Shown in pieces: positions 8,263 through 15,626 of a DNA stretch of 50,757 nucleotides (position 1 is the stretch's first letter; the number at the start of each line of letters is the position of its first letter). The position numbers were made by a program, and so were the translations under genes. The stretch is from Mariniphaga sp. GTDB lineage: Bacteria; Bacteroidota; Bacteroidia; Bacteroidales; Prolixibacteraceae. Below the pieces are notes generated by a model, which ran no database searches, was not told where the DNA came from, and saw only the letters and a list, made by a program, of their open reading frames with translations. The stretch is from assembly GCA_025355585.1 (NCBI GenBank), contig JANXZJ010000021.1:1-50757 (forward strand), written 5' to 3'.

Positions 8263-9570
8263 TTAATCGAATTTTCTTTTAATGAACCACCTGTCATGCA
8301 GGAGCAGATGAAGTGTGAATTTGGCGTACGACTCTCTTATCAGATTATTATCTGTCGTACCTAATCGTCCTAATTCCGCGGACAAATTCAATGATGACAG
8401 GGCGCGGCTGAATGGCAGTCCCAAACCAAAAGTAACTCCATATCCGTTAATTTGTTGCCCATTAATAGTCAAATAGGATTTCTCATAAAAACCACCGGCT
8501 CTGTATTGTATTCTGGACCAATAACTTCTGATAGAATATGCGTCGGGAGTTAATTCAATTCCCGAGGAGTAACGGGTCCTATCCGTTAAATATTGCGAAG
8601 TACCCCCCAGAAACGATGATTCACTCCATTTTTGGTGATATACATCTGCACCAAAAACAATTTTATTTTTGAATGAATAAGAGAAGCCTGCACCTAAGCT
8701 TATTGGAAGTGTGAGTCCATTGTTAGTACTTGTGATGTGAGAAAGCGTGTCAACAATCGGAGTATTAGTTGTTGAACCTCTGAAAAGAACCCTCTCCTCA
8801 TGAATAACATACTTCGACGATACATTTTGTTTTGGTTCGAAAACTGCACCAATCGTCCATTCGTTTTTATTTTTGGTTTTCCAATTATACTGGAATCCTG
8901 TGGTTATACCAAAATTGTGTACTGTCAATTTGTTTTCCAACAAATAATCATAAGCAGCAGCGTCATAAGGAAAATTTAAATAATAGCTATCTGATAATGT
9001 ACCAAATAAATACCATGCATTTACCCCAATTGAGAGATTCTTTCCTATCTTGAATGCATTCCCGATAAAAGCTTTCGAGAGTGTGCCTGTTCCACTTATT
9101 TTCGTTGAGGTGAATCCGTTCGTTGATTCTTCGGAAGAAATAATGTTATACCCTTTTTCAGATAAAGGCATAAGCCCGAATGCAGCGGCCCACCACTTTT
9201 TTATGGGCACTGAAAAAGCGAGATAATTAAAATTCACATCATTCGCCCCATTCTTCTTATTCGCAGTCTCATAATTGGTGCTTTTGGAACTGATCCCAAA
9301 TTCCATCAAAAAGGTCATTGTATCAATAGCTGTATAAGAGGCTGGATTTCCGGTATTGATCTGAAAACCGTATCGGGTTCCTATACCGATTCCGCCCATT
9401 GCTTCGCTTCGACCCAGAGAGTATCCGTTAAGCGTTCCAATCCCGTAACGAGAATACGGAGAACTGGTGCTGGAACTGTTTTTATCCTGAGCTTTCAAAG
9501 CAGAGGGCAGCAGTAAAAGAGCTGTCGCAATTGCGAATGTTACACTAAATTTTTTCAGCATTATATTCAA
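8263..9570 (-). CDS. Outer-membrane beta-barrel protein of unknown function
   Basis: This 435-residue protein has a signal peptide ending near KAQD (about residue 28). The rest is many alternating, aromatic-capped strands (for example SSPYSRYGIGTLNGYSLGRS and repeated glycine-rich turns), as in FadL/PorV-like barrels of Bacteroidetes. It starts inside the end of coaX (26-bp overlap, or 17 bp if the second ATG, MLKKF, at 9561 is used). It precedes the TPR gene by 17 bp. The role is not recognisable from sequence. Linkage to lptC and the foldase suggests an envelope assembly or transport function. Confidence 0.75.
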   Translation of the reverse strand: MNIMLKKFSVTFAIATALLLLPSALKAQDKNSSSTSSPYSRYGIGTLNGYSLGRSEAMGGIGIGTRYGFQINTGNPASYTAIDTMTFLMEFGISSKSTNYETANKKNGANDVNFNYLAFSVPIKKWWAAAFGLMPLSEKGYNIISSEESTNGFTSTKISGTGTLSKAFIGNAFKIGKNLSIGVNAWYLFGTLSDSYYLNFPYDAAAYDYLLENKLTVHNFGITTGFQYNWKTKNKNEWTIGAVFEPKQNVSSKYVIHEERVLFRGSTTNTPIVDTLSHITSTNNGLTLPISLGAGFSYSFKNKIVFGADVYHQKWSESSFLGGTSQYLTDRTRYSSGIELTPDAYSIRSYWSRIQYRAGGFYEKSYLTINGQQINGYGVTFGLGLPFSRALSSLNLSAELGRLGTTDNNLIRESYAKFTLHLLLHDRWFIKRKFD

Positions 9571-10294
9571 GAATTCTGTTTAACCCTATGAGGGTAATTT
9601 CAAATTTTACAAAGATGGTGTTTTTTAACTTTTTATCAAAAAAGAATAAATCACCACCGGTTAAAATAACCTGACACTCCGGCCAGTCTTTTCGTACATG
9701 GTCGATCATTCCGTCAATTTCGAAGATCATCCCGTTTTGAACCCCGGCCCGGATAGCTTCTTCTGTCGTTTTTCCGATGGCTGGCCAAAGATCAGCTTGC
9801 TCAATTTCAGGAAGCTTCCTGGTGAATTCATGAAGTGCACTGAACCTCATTTTCAATCCAGGAGAGATATTTCCCCCTAAAAAGTGGTGGTTTTTATCAA
9901 CCAGGTCAAATGTTATTGCTGTACCTGCATCAATTACTAAAAGCTCTTTATCAGGGAATAAGAATATTCCTCCTACTGCAGCTGCTAATCTGTCGAGGCC
10001 TAAGGTTTCCTTCGATTCGTAAAGGTTACCAATTGGAACCGCTGTCTGATGATTGAATTCGATAAAATAATCGTAATCTTTCCTTAATTCTTTTAACAGT
10101 TCTGTATCAACTTCGGCAACAGTTGATAGAATTGCCTGGTTTAAGGCAGGATAGTCGCGCTTTAAATCACCCAAACGGGCAATGTTGAGCGACTCCATGC
10201 ATGTAATCTGCACGATTTCCCCTGCATCGAATACCGCTACTTTGGTCTGACTGTTCCCTATGTCGATGACTAAGTTCAATATCTCAGGATTCAA
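9545..10294 (-). CDS. coaX: Type III pantothenate kinase
   Basis: This 249-residue enzyme phosphorylates pantothenate in the first step of coenzyme A synthesis. The ASKHA fold motifs are visible: LVIDIGNSQTK near the N-terminus, GLDRLAAAVGG, the central LLVIDAGTAITFDLV, then FLGGNISPGLKMR and a TGGD near the end. The start is a TTG. An in-frame TGA lies only two codons upstream and the essential IGNSQTK motif follows 11 residues later, so no ATG start is possible. It overlaps the 3' end of nadC by 11 bp, which suggests translational coupling. Confidence 0.92.
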   Translation of the reverse strand: MNPEILNLVIDIGNSQTKVAVFDAGEIVQITCMESLNIARLGDLKRDYPALNQAILSTVAEVDTELLKELRKDYDYFIEFNHQTAVPIGNLYESKETLGLDRLAAAVGGIFLFPDKELLVIDAGTAITFDLVDKNHHFLGGNISPGLKMRFSALHEFTRKLPEIEQADLWPAIGKTTEEAIRAGVQNGMIFEIDGMIDHVRKDWPECQVILTGGDLFFFDKKLKNTIFVKFEITLIGLNRILEYNAEKI

Positions 10295-11132
10295 TGTTCA
10301 TGCTAATGTCAAAGGCAGAAACGGAATGAGTTAGCGCGCCAATGGAAATAAAATCAACTCCTGTTGCGGCAACCTCCCTAAGACGTTCAATCGTCATATT
10401 TCCAGATGCTTCAACTTTTGCCCGGCCATTTATGATCTTTACACTTTCTGTCATGGTATTGTTCGACATATTGTCGAGCATAATGATATCGACTCCTGTA
10501 GCTAATGCTTCCTTCACCTCTTCAATTGTAGTTGCCTCGACCTCTATTTTAATTTCACTTGGCAAATTCTTTTTAATTTGAGCTACCGCATTGGTGATTC
10601 CCCCGGCAATTTTGATGTGATTGTCTTTTATAAGCACCATATCGTAAAGTCCGATCCGATGGTTTGTTCCGCCACCCATCATCACTGCATATTTATCAAT
10701 TAGGCGCAAACCTGGAACAGTTTTCCGTGTATCGAGAATTTTCGTTTTATAATCTTTTAAAGTATCTACGTAATTTGCTGTCATCGTAGCAATCCCGCTC
10801 ATTCGCTGCAGGAAATTTAATGCCACACGCTCGCCGGTTAATAGCGCCCGGTACGATCCCGAAATTTCAAGGATTAAATCCCCTTTGGATACTTTATCGC
10901 CATCATTAACAAAAGTCTTCCATGTTATATCCTCGCTCAAGGTTCGAAAAACATATTCAGCAATGGCAAGCCCGGCAATTACACCAGTTGACTTTGCTAT
11001 CATCGTTGCTTTCGACTGCAAGTCGATCGGAATCAGAGAATTGGTTGTGATATCGCCATTCCCGATATCTTCTTTTAATGAATAATCGATGACAGACTTA
11101 ATCTCCTCAATATTTAATCCGCTTTTCTTCAT
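10284..11132 (-). CDS. nadC: Nicotinate-nucleotide pyrophosphorylase (carboxylating)
   Basis: The 282-residue enzyme converts quinolinate and PRPP to nicotinate mononucleotide in de novo NAD synthesis. Motifs seen: QRMSGIATMT, TRKTVPGLRLIDKYAVMMGG, the following HRIGLYDMVLIKDNH, EVEATTIEEV, DIIMLDNMS and VEASGNMT. The frame stays open upstream to 11282, but that extension lies inside nadB and matches nothing. The ATG at 11132, overlapping the nadB stop as ATGA, is the right start. It is cotranscribed with nadB and coaX. Confidence 0.95.
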   Translation of the reverse strand: MKKSGLNIEEIKSVIDYSLKEDIGNGDITTNSLIPIDLQSKATMIAKSTGVIAGLAIAEYVFRTLSEDITWKTFVNDGDKVSKGDLILEISGSYRALLTGERVALNFLQRMSGIATMTANYVDTLKDYKTKILDTRKTVPGLRLIDKYAVMMGGGTNHRIGLYDMVLIKDNHIKIAGGITNAVAQIKKNLPSEIKIEVEATTIEEVKEALATGVDIIMLDNMSNNTMTESVKIINGRAKVEASGNMTIERLREVAATGVDFISIGALTHSVSAFDISMNIES

Positions 11133-12703
11133 GATATTCTGACAGCTTCGTATTGAATTTTGTTGCCCTTTTCCTGAATAATATGATGCAACTCTTCTTC
11201 TATTTCGAAAGGAAAATCGATTCTGACATGCCCGCCCCTGCTCTCTTTTCGTTCGATGGCCGAAAGGGTAATAAGCCGGCAAATATCGGTGAGATTGATT
11301 ATTTTATGAAAATTATAATCGGTTCCCGGTTCCTTGTAATGTTCTGCGATTGATTCAATTCGTGCAAGTGCCAAATCCAAACCAAACGCATCGCGCACAA
11401 TCCCAACCTGATCGCTCATCACGTTGGCTAATTCATTTTTTACTTTCAGAAACTCAATATCGGTTTCCTGGCAAAGCAAAATTGGTTCTTGTTCAAAAGT
11501 CAATGGCATACTGATATTTAAATATCTTGCTTTTTCAATCACTCTTTTACCATAGACGAGACATTCGAGCAGAGAGTTGCTTGCGAGTCGGTTTGCTCCC
11601 ATTACTCCCGTTGCCGCGACTTCGCCACAAGCAAAGAGACCTGCAATATTTGTCTGTCCCCAAATATCTGTTCTGACGCCCCCTACCATGTAATGTGCTG
11701 CCGGGGCTATTGGGATCAAGTCGGTCAATAGGTTTATTCCCAATGGTTTAAGATGGGCGTCGATTGAGTGAAACCGTTCAATTAGATTTTCGTTGTCAAG
11801 ATGGCGAAGACTTAGAAAAACATTTGAACCTGTCTCCTGCATTCTTTTGAAAATTGCAGAGGAGACTACATCGCGTGGGGCTAATTCGGCCAATGGGTGA
11901 ATATCGGGCATAAAACGGACGCCATTCACATCAAGCAAATGCGCTCCTTCGCCTCTTACTGCTTCACTGATCAGGTAAGCCTCCTCACCGGGAATTGAAA
12001 GTGCAGTAGGATGGAACTGAATAAATTCCATATCAGCCAGACGCGCACCCGCTTGCCATGCGAGGGCAATGCCATCTCCGGTTGCAGTATACGGATTTGT
12101 CGAACGAGAATATAGACGTGAGAGTCCACCGGTAGCCAGAATAATGGCCTTGCCAAGAAAAATAATATTTTCTCCGTCAGTGTATCGAAGCGTCTGAATT
12201 CCTTTGCAGACATTTTCCTCTACAATTATTTTAAGAGCGGCACAGTATTCAAAAGTTGTTATCTCAGGTTTGACCAATACTTGTTTTAGCATAAAACTGG
12301 TCATCATCTTCCCTGTTGCGTCACCGTCAGCATGGAGTATTCTTCGTCTTGAATGACCCCCTTCAAGACCTAATTTGAGATTTCCTTCTTCGTCTTTGTC
12401 GAATTCCATGCCTCTTCCAATGAGTTCATTAACTCGATCAAGACCTTCGTTTACGAGAAGTGAAACGGCATCGCGGTCGCATAAATTCCGTCCGGCAATC
12501 AGTGTATCTTGGAAATGAAAGCGTGGATGATCGTCATCTCCAATTGCAGCTGCTATTCCACCCTGAGCGTGATATGAATTGCTGATATCAAGTTCTGATT
12601 TGGAGATGAGCGCGACAGTACCATAATCGGCGGCATGAAAAGCGGCCAGCAAACCTGCCAGACCACTTCCAACTACTATAAAATCAAATGCAAGGGTTTT
12701 CAT
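11129..12703 (-). CDS. nadB: L-aspartate oxidase
   Basis: This 524-residue flavoprotein oxidises L-aspartate to iminoaspartate, the first step of de novo NAD synthesis. The FAD-binding start is VVGSGLAGLLAAFHAA, then HAQGGIAAA, the substrate/flavin loop GGHSRRRILHADGDATG, FHPTAL, EAVRGEGAHLLD, APRDVVSSAI, HYMVGGV and GEVAATGVMGANRLASNSLL, all in order. The C-terminal succinate-dehydrogenase-like helical domain carries ESRGGHVRIDFP. It heads the long reverse-strand run. nadA, the partner quinolinate synthase, is not in this window. Confidence 0.96.
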   Translation of the reverse strand: MKTLAFDFIVVGSGLAGLLAAFHAADYGTVALISKSELDISNSYHAQGGIAAAIGDDDHPRFHFQDTLIAGRNLCDRDAVSLLVNEGLDRVNELIGRGMEFDKDEEGNLKLGLEGGHSRRRILHADGDATGKMMTSFMLKQVLVKPEITTFEYCAALKIIVEENVCKGIQTLRYTDGENIIFLGKAIILATGGLSRLYSRSTNPYTATGDGIALAWQAGARLADMEFIQFHPTALSIPGEEAYLISEAVRGEGAHLLDVNGVRFMPDIHPLAELAPRDVVSSAIFKRMQETGSNVFLSLRHLDNENLIERFHSIDAHLKPLGINLLTDLIPIAPAAHYMVGGVRTDIWGQTNIAGLFACGEVAATGVMGANRLASNSLLECLVYGKRVIEKARYLNISMPLTFEQEPILLCQETDIEFLKVKNELANVMSDQVGIVRDAFGLDLALARIESIAEHYKEPGTDYNFHKIINLTDICRLITLSAIERKESRGGHVRIDFPFEIEEELHHIIQEKGNKIQYEAVRIS

Positions 12704-12736
12704 TTAAAGACAAGCTCCCTCCGGATTAATGAGCGA

Positions 12737-12744
12737 CAAAAGTA
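12737..12744 (-). promoter_or_regulatory. Candidate -7 box for the nadB-nadC-coaX run
   Basis: The reverse strand reads TACTTTTG, matching TAnnTTTG, about 33 bp before the nadB ATG. No good -33 TTTG is seen at 19 bp. It is the only promoter-like element I find upstream of the eight-gene reverse-strand run. Confidence 0.4.
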
Positions 12745-12845
12745 CTATTTCTGCTCAAGAAAATGGCAGGTTGTGATTTTATTAATCGGAGTAATTTGGT
12801 AAGCTAATGTTTTACCTCAATTCGGAGCAACGAATCTAAACGAAA

Positions 12846-12962
12846 ATGTATCTGATAAAACTCAAATATCAACGCATTAACGAAGAATTTGTAAATCAGA
12901 TTTATGGAGAAACAGAGCAGAAATATCAACAGGATAGGATGAGAATTCTCAACCTAATTTAA
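12846..12962 (+). CDS. Possible 38-residue small ORF, doubtful
   Basis: An ATG-started frame of 38 codons lies in the gap between nadB and the LOTUS gene, on the opposite strand to both. The product is lysine/glutamine-rich and hydrophilic, with no recognised motif, signal peptide or membrane segment. Its stop overlaps the end of the LOTUS gene. It could be chance, a remnant, or a small protein. Nothing beyond its being open supports it. Confidence 0.15.
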   Translation: MYLIKLKYQRINEEFVNQIYGETEQKYQQDRMRILNLI

Positions 12963-13183
12963 TTATCTTGAATTAGTCGGGCATACACGACCGGAGGTTG
13001 TCTTAATTCATCGACTTTTGTTTCGACGATATCAGAAAAATTCTGGATAAATTTCGACAATTTACCATATTTAACACCTTTAAACCGAAGGATAACTCCA
13101 ACTTCTGCAAGATTTGCCCATCCATTTGTTTTAGCACAATCGGCTAAGGCTTCAATTAAGACTTCTCTATCAGTTGTTTCCAT
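12959..13183 (-). CDS. Stand-alone OST-HTH/LOTUS domain protein
   Basis: This 74-residue protein consists almost entirely of one OST-HTH/LOTUS-like winged helix: an initial helix (EVLIEALADCAK), the NGWANLAEVGVIL turn, a helix around YGKLSKFIQNF, and a terminal strand with VYARL. LOTUS domains elsewhere bind RNA, including G-rich RNA, or recruit helicases, and in bacteria are usually fused to NYN nucleases. Here it stands alone. The frame is open to 13270, but the hydrophobic upstream extension does not belong to the domain. The ATG at 13183 fits the domain start and a promoter 34 bp upstream. Function in this organism is unknown. Confidence 0.65.
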   Translation of the reverse strand: METTDREVLIEALADCAKTNGWANLAEVGVILRFKGVKYGKLSKFIQNFSDIVETKVDELRQPPVVYARLIQDN

Positions 13184-13216
13184 ATTTTTTGAGAATAAGT
13201 TCGGTAATACAGTCAA

Positions 13217-13247
13217 CAAATATAAATACAAAATCATTCGGCTTAAA
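13217..13247 (-). promoter_or_regulatory. Candidate promoter of the LOTUS gene
   Basis: On the reverse strand a perfect TATATTTG -7 box (13217-13224) is preceded, at 19 bp, by TTTA (13244-13247), three of four matches to the TTTG -33 element. The expected transcript would begin about 25-30 bp before the ATG at 13183. Confidence 0.45.
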
Positions 13248-13425
13248 ATCCGCAGTGCTAATATACGCAATTTTTATTAAAACTGTGTGTATGATTGTTT
13301 TTTCAGAATAATTCAGTCATTCAAAACTAAAAAATGAAGCCCATTGTTATTCAAAGAGGAATAATGACTAATTTTAGCAATTCATTGAAGATTTGCATTT
13401 TTAATATTTGCAAGTATTTAAAATA

Positions 13426-13842
13426 ATGGCTGTTAATATTTACTACATGACTGAAACTACACCGGAAAATAAACATAGGTCAAATGAAAGTGACATTTTT
13501 TCGGAATCCATAAATTCCCCGCTTCCGGATCTGTCTTATTTAAGAGAGTTAGCTGACGGAGATGAAACTTTTATTAAAGAGATTATTACCCATTTTGTTG
13601 AGAGTAGTCCAGAATTTCTTCGTTCTATGAAAGAGAGTGCAATGTCTGGAGATCACGAAAAATTGCGGTTTGCTGCACATACACTTCTACCTCAACTTAC
13701 ATTTGTTGGAATTTTGGCGGCAATCCCTTATTTTGAGAAAATTGAGAGTGAAAGCATTCTTAATGTGGAACTTATTGCCGAACTGGACAGCGGTATCAAA
13801 ATAATAAATTATGGCATCTCTGATTTAAAAAAAATGATTTAA
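13426..13842 (+). CDS. Histidine phosphotransfer (Hpt) domain protein
   Basis: The protein (138 residues from this ATG, 131 from the ATG at 13447; the frame is also open to a TTG at 13408) has a variable acidic N-terminus. One four-helix Hpt domain follows: LRELADGDETFIKEIITHF, then FAAHTLLPQLTFVG carrying the phospho-accepting histidine. The usual HxLKG is replaced by HTLLP, similar to the HKMLP variant common in Bacteroidetes hybrid kinases. It would relay phosphate to a response regulator, probably the single-domain one 43 bp downstream. No kinase lies next to it, so the donor must be encoded elsewhere. First gene of the polysaccharide-like operon. Confidence 0.75.
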   Translation: MAVNIYYMTETTPENKHRSNESDIFSESINSPLPDLSYLRELADGDETFIKEIITHFVESSPEFLRSMKESAMSGDHEKLRFAAHTLLPQLTFVGILAAIPYFEKIESESILNVELIAELDSGIKIINYGISDLKKMI

Positions 13843-13885
13843 ACGCAATTAACGTTCTGCTCAATAATTATATAAATAATATATT

Positions 13886-14248
13886 ATGAAAATACTTGTT
13901 TGCGAAGATGACTTTATGATGATTAAAGCTATTGAGCATAAACTTAAAAGTGAAGGATATTTGGTCGATGTGGTAACCGATGGAAATCAGGCCATCGAAA
14001 AGATCCGTCAGGGAGATTATGCTTTAGTAATGACTGACCTTTTAATGCCTTTTGTAGGAGGACTTGAATTGATTAATACGATTAGAAATGAACTTCTATT
14101 GAAGATGCCCATTATTGTTCTTTCGCGGCTTGGAAATGAAGATACAATTATTGAAGCTTTCAAGTTGGGGGCGGATGACTATATCACAAAACCTTTTAGC
14201 CCAAATGAAGTTTCTATTCGCGTAAAAAGATTGTTAATTAAGCGGTAA
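13886..14248 (+). CDS. Single-domain response regulator (CheY-like)
   Basis: The 120 residues form just one receiver domain: acidic pair CEDD (residues 6-9), phospho-acceptor Asp51 in MTDLLMP, Ser80 at the switch position, and Lys102 in TKPF. It has no output domain, so it acts by protein contact or as a relay intermediate. It lies 43 bp after the Hpt gene and only 1 bp before the YaiO gene. I infer post-translational control of the envelope machinery encoded downstream. Confidence 0.9.
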   Translation: MKILVCEDDFMMIKAIEHKLKSEGYLVDVVTDGNQAIEKIRQGDYALVMTDLLMPFVGGLELINTIRNELLLKMPIIVLSRLGNEDTIIEAFKLGADDYITKPFSPNEVSIRVKRLLIKR

Positions 14249-14249
14249 T

Positions 14250-15539
14250 ATGCAATTTGTAAGGATCTCATATAAAAAAATAGGTGTCTTGATTGGTTAT
14301 CTGATTTTCATTTTCGGGTTGACAGTTACAGCACAAACTATTAAGCATGGAAATCCTGTTTCGTTAGATTCACTGTTTTCTAAAGCCCGCGAATCTGCAT
14401 ACAACAATGGCAAACCAGAAGCCCGAAGAATTTGCCGGCAAATTTTGTCACTTGACAGTACATATTGGGATGCTGCTGTTTTAATGGGTCGGACCTATGC
14501 ATGGGATAACAAATACGATTCTGCAAGGATTGTTCTAAATGAGGTAATTGAACTGAGAGCCGGATATTATGACGCTCTTGATGCACTGATTGACGTTGAG
14601 CTTCTGAGCAATAACTATTTGATGGCCATTAAATATGCTGACATGGGACTGTCGAATCATCCAAATGAGGGTGCTTTTCTTTTCAAAAAAGCCAGAGCTC
14701 TTAGTTATTCCGGAAAAGCAAAAGAAGCTTCAGGTATTCTTAATCAGCTACTTGTAATTGATCCTTCCAATAAAGACGCGATTGATTTGCTATTGAGTAT
14801 CCGAATTGGTAAAATGGTTAACAAACTTACCCTCAATACCTGGATTTATACATTTAGTGATAATAATCCCTGGAGTTTTGGGTCTGTTGCCATAGGAAGG
14901 AAAACCAAAACCTTTGGCACAGTTATTCTTCGTTACAATTATGCCCAACGGTTTGAAAATGAAGGGCATCAATTAGAGATCGATGCTTATCCGACAATTG
15001 CGAAGGGGATTTATGTGTATTTAAATGCAGGAATCTCTAATAAAAAGAATTTTCCATATTCCCGTTTTTCGGTGGAACCATATTTTAAATTGCCTTCAAG
15101 TTTCGAATTTTCGTTAGGATTTAGGTATATGAATTTCGATGATAAGCGAATTGCTGCATTCGATTCGAATAAGGTGATAATTTACACAGCAACTATTGGC
15201 AAGTATTACGGCAACTATTGGTTTTCTCTGCGTCCATATCTTACCCCAGGGAAAAATGGATGGTCAAAATCTGCCAGCTTCACAGTGAGACGTTATCTCG
15301 CTGATGCTGATAGTTATTTTTCACTAATTGTTGGCACTGGTTATTCGCCTGATGAACAACAGTATGCATTTAATCCTGGTTACTATCTGAAATCGAATAA
15401 AATAGAGATTGAATATCAGCAAAAGTTAACTTCCCGGTTTTTTGTAAACTGCGGAACTGGTTTTGCACGTGAAGAGATAAGGGCAGGTACGAAGCACAAC
15501 CGCTATACGTTCGATTTAGGAGTCAGCTTCTTGTTCTGA
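14250..15539 (+). CDS. YaiO-family outer-membrane protein (TPR + beta-barrel)
   Basis: This 429-residue protein has a signal peptide (about residues 1-29, TVTAQ), an N-terminal helical TPR region (about 45-185, repeats such as ILNEVIELRAGYYDALDAL not exact but TPR-like), and a C-terminal barrel of about 230 residues ending in Phe (GVSFLF), as outer-membrane barrels do. This matches the YaiO family. The TPR-plus-barrel plan resembles export porins such as PgaA or BcsC on a smaller scale. It starts 1 bp after the response regulator. As the only outer-membrane component of the operon, it is the likely exit for the product of the GT2 enzyme. That role is inference. Confidence 0.85.
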   Translation: MQFVRISYKKIGVLIGYLIFIFGLTVTAQTIKHGNPVSLDSLFSKARESAYNNGKPEARRICRQILSLDSTYWDAAVLMGRTYAWDNKYDSARIVLNEVIELRAGYYDALDALIDVELLSNNYLMAIKYADMGLSNHPNEGAFLFKKARALSYSGKAKEASGILNQLLVIDPSNKDAIDLLLSIRIGKMVNKLTLNTWIYTFSDNNPWSFGSVAIGRKTKTFGTVILRYNYAQRFENEGHQLEIDAYPTIAKGIYVYLNAGISNKKNFPYSRFSVEPYFKLPSSFEFSLGFRYMNFDDKRIAAFDSNKVIIYTATIGKYYGNYWFSLRPYLTPGKNGWSKSASFTVRRYLADADSYFSLIVGTGYSPDEQQYAFNPGYYLKSNKIEIEYQQKLTSRFFVNCGTGFAREEIRAGTKHNRYTFDLGVSFLF

Positions 15540-15626
15540 TTTGGTTGGATGGAAAAAATCTTGTTAGTCGAATAGAACTATACCTTGTTTATGATTTTTC
15601 TCGAATGTAATATCAACTGGTAAAAG

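Noticed and set aside
11133..11282. N-terminal extension of nadC by 50 codons
   Set aside because: It lies wholly inside nadB and encodes a basic sequence unlike the family. The ATG overlapping the nadB stop gives the standard length.
13184..13270. Extension of the LOTUS protein to 103 residues with an N-terminal hydrophobic helix
   Set aside because: The domain begins right after the ATG at 13183, and the promoter-like box lies inside the proposed extension.
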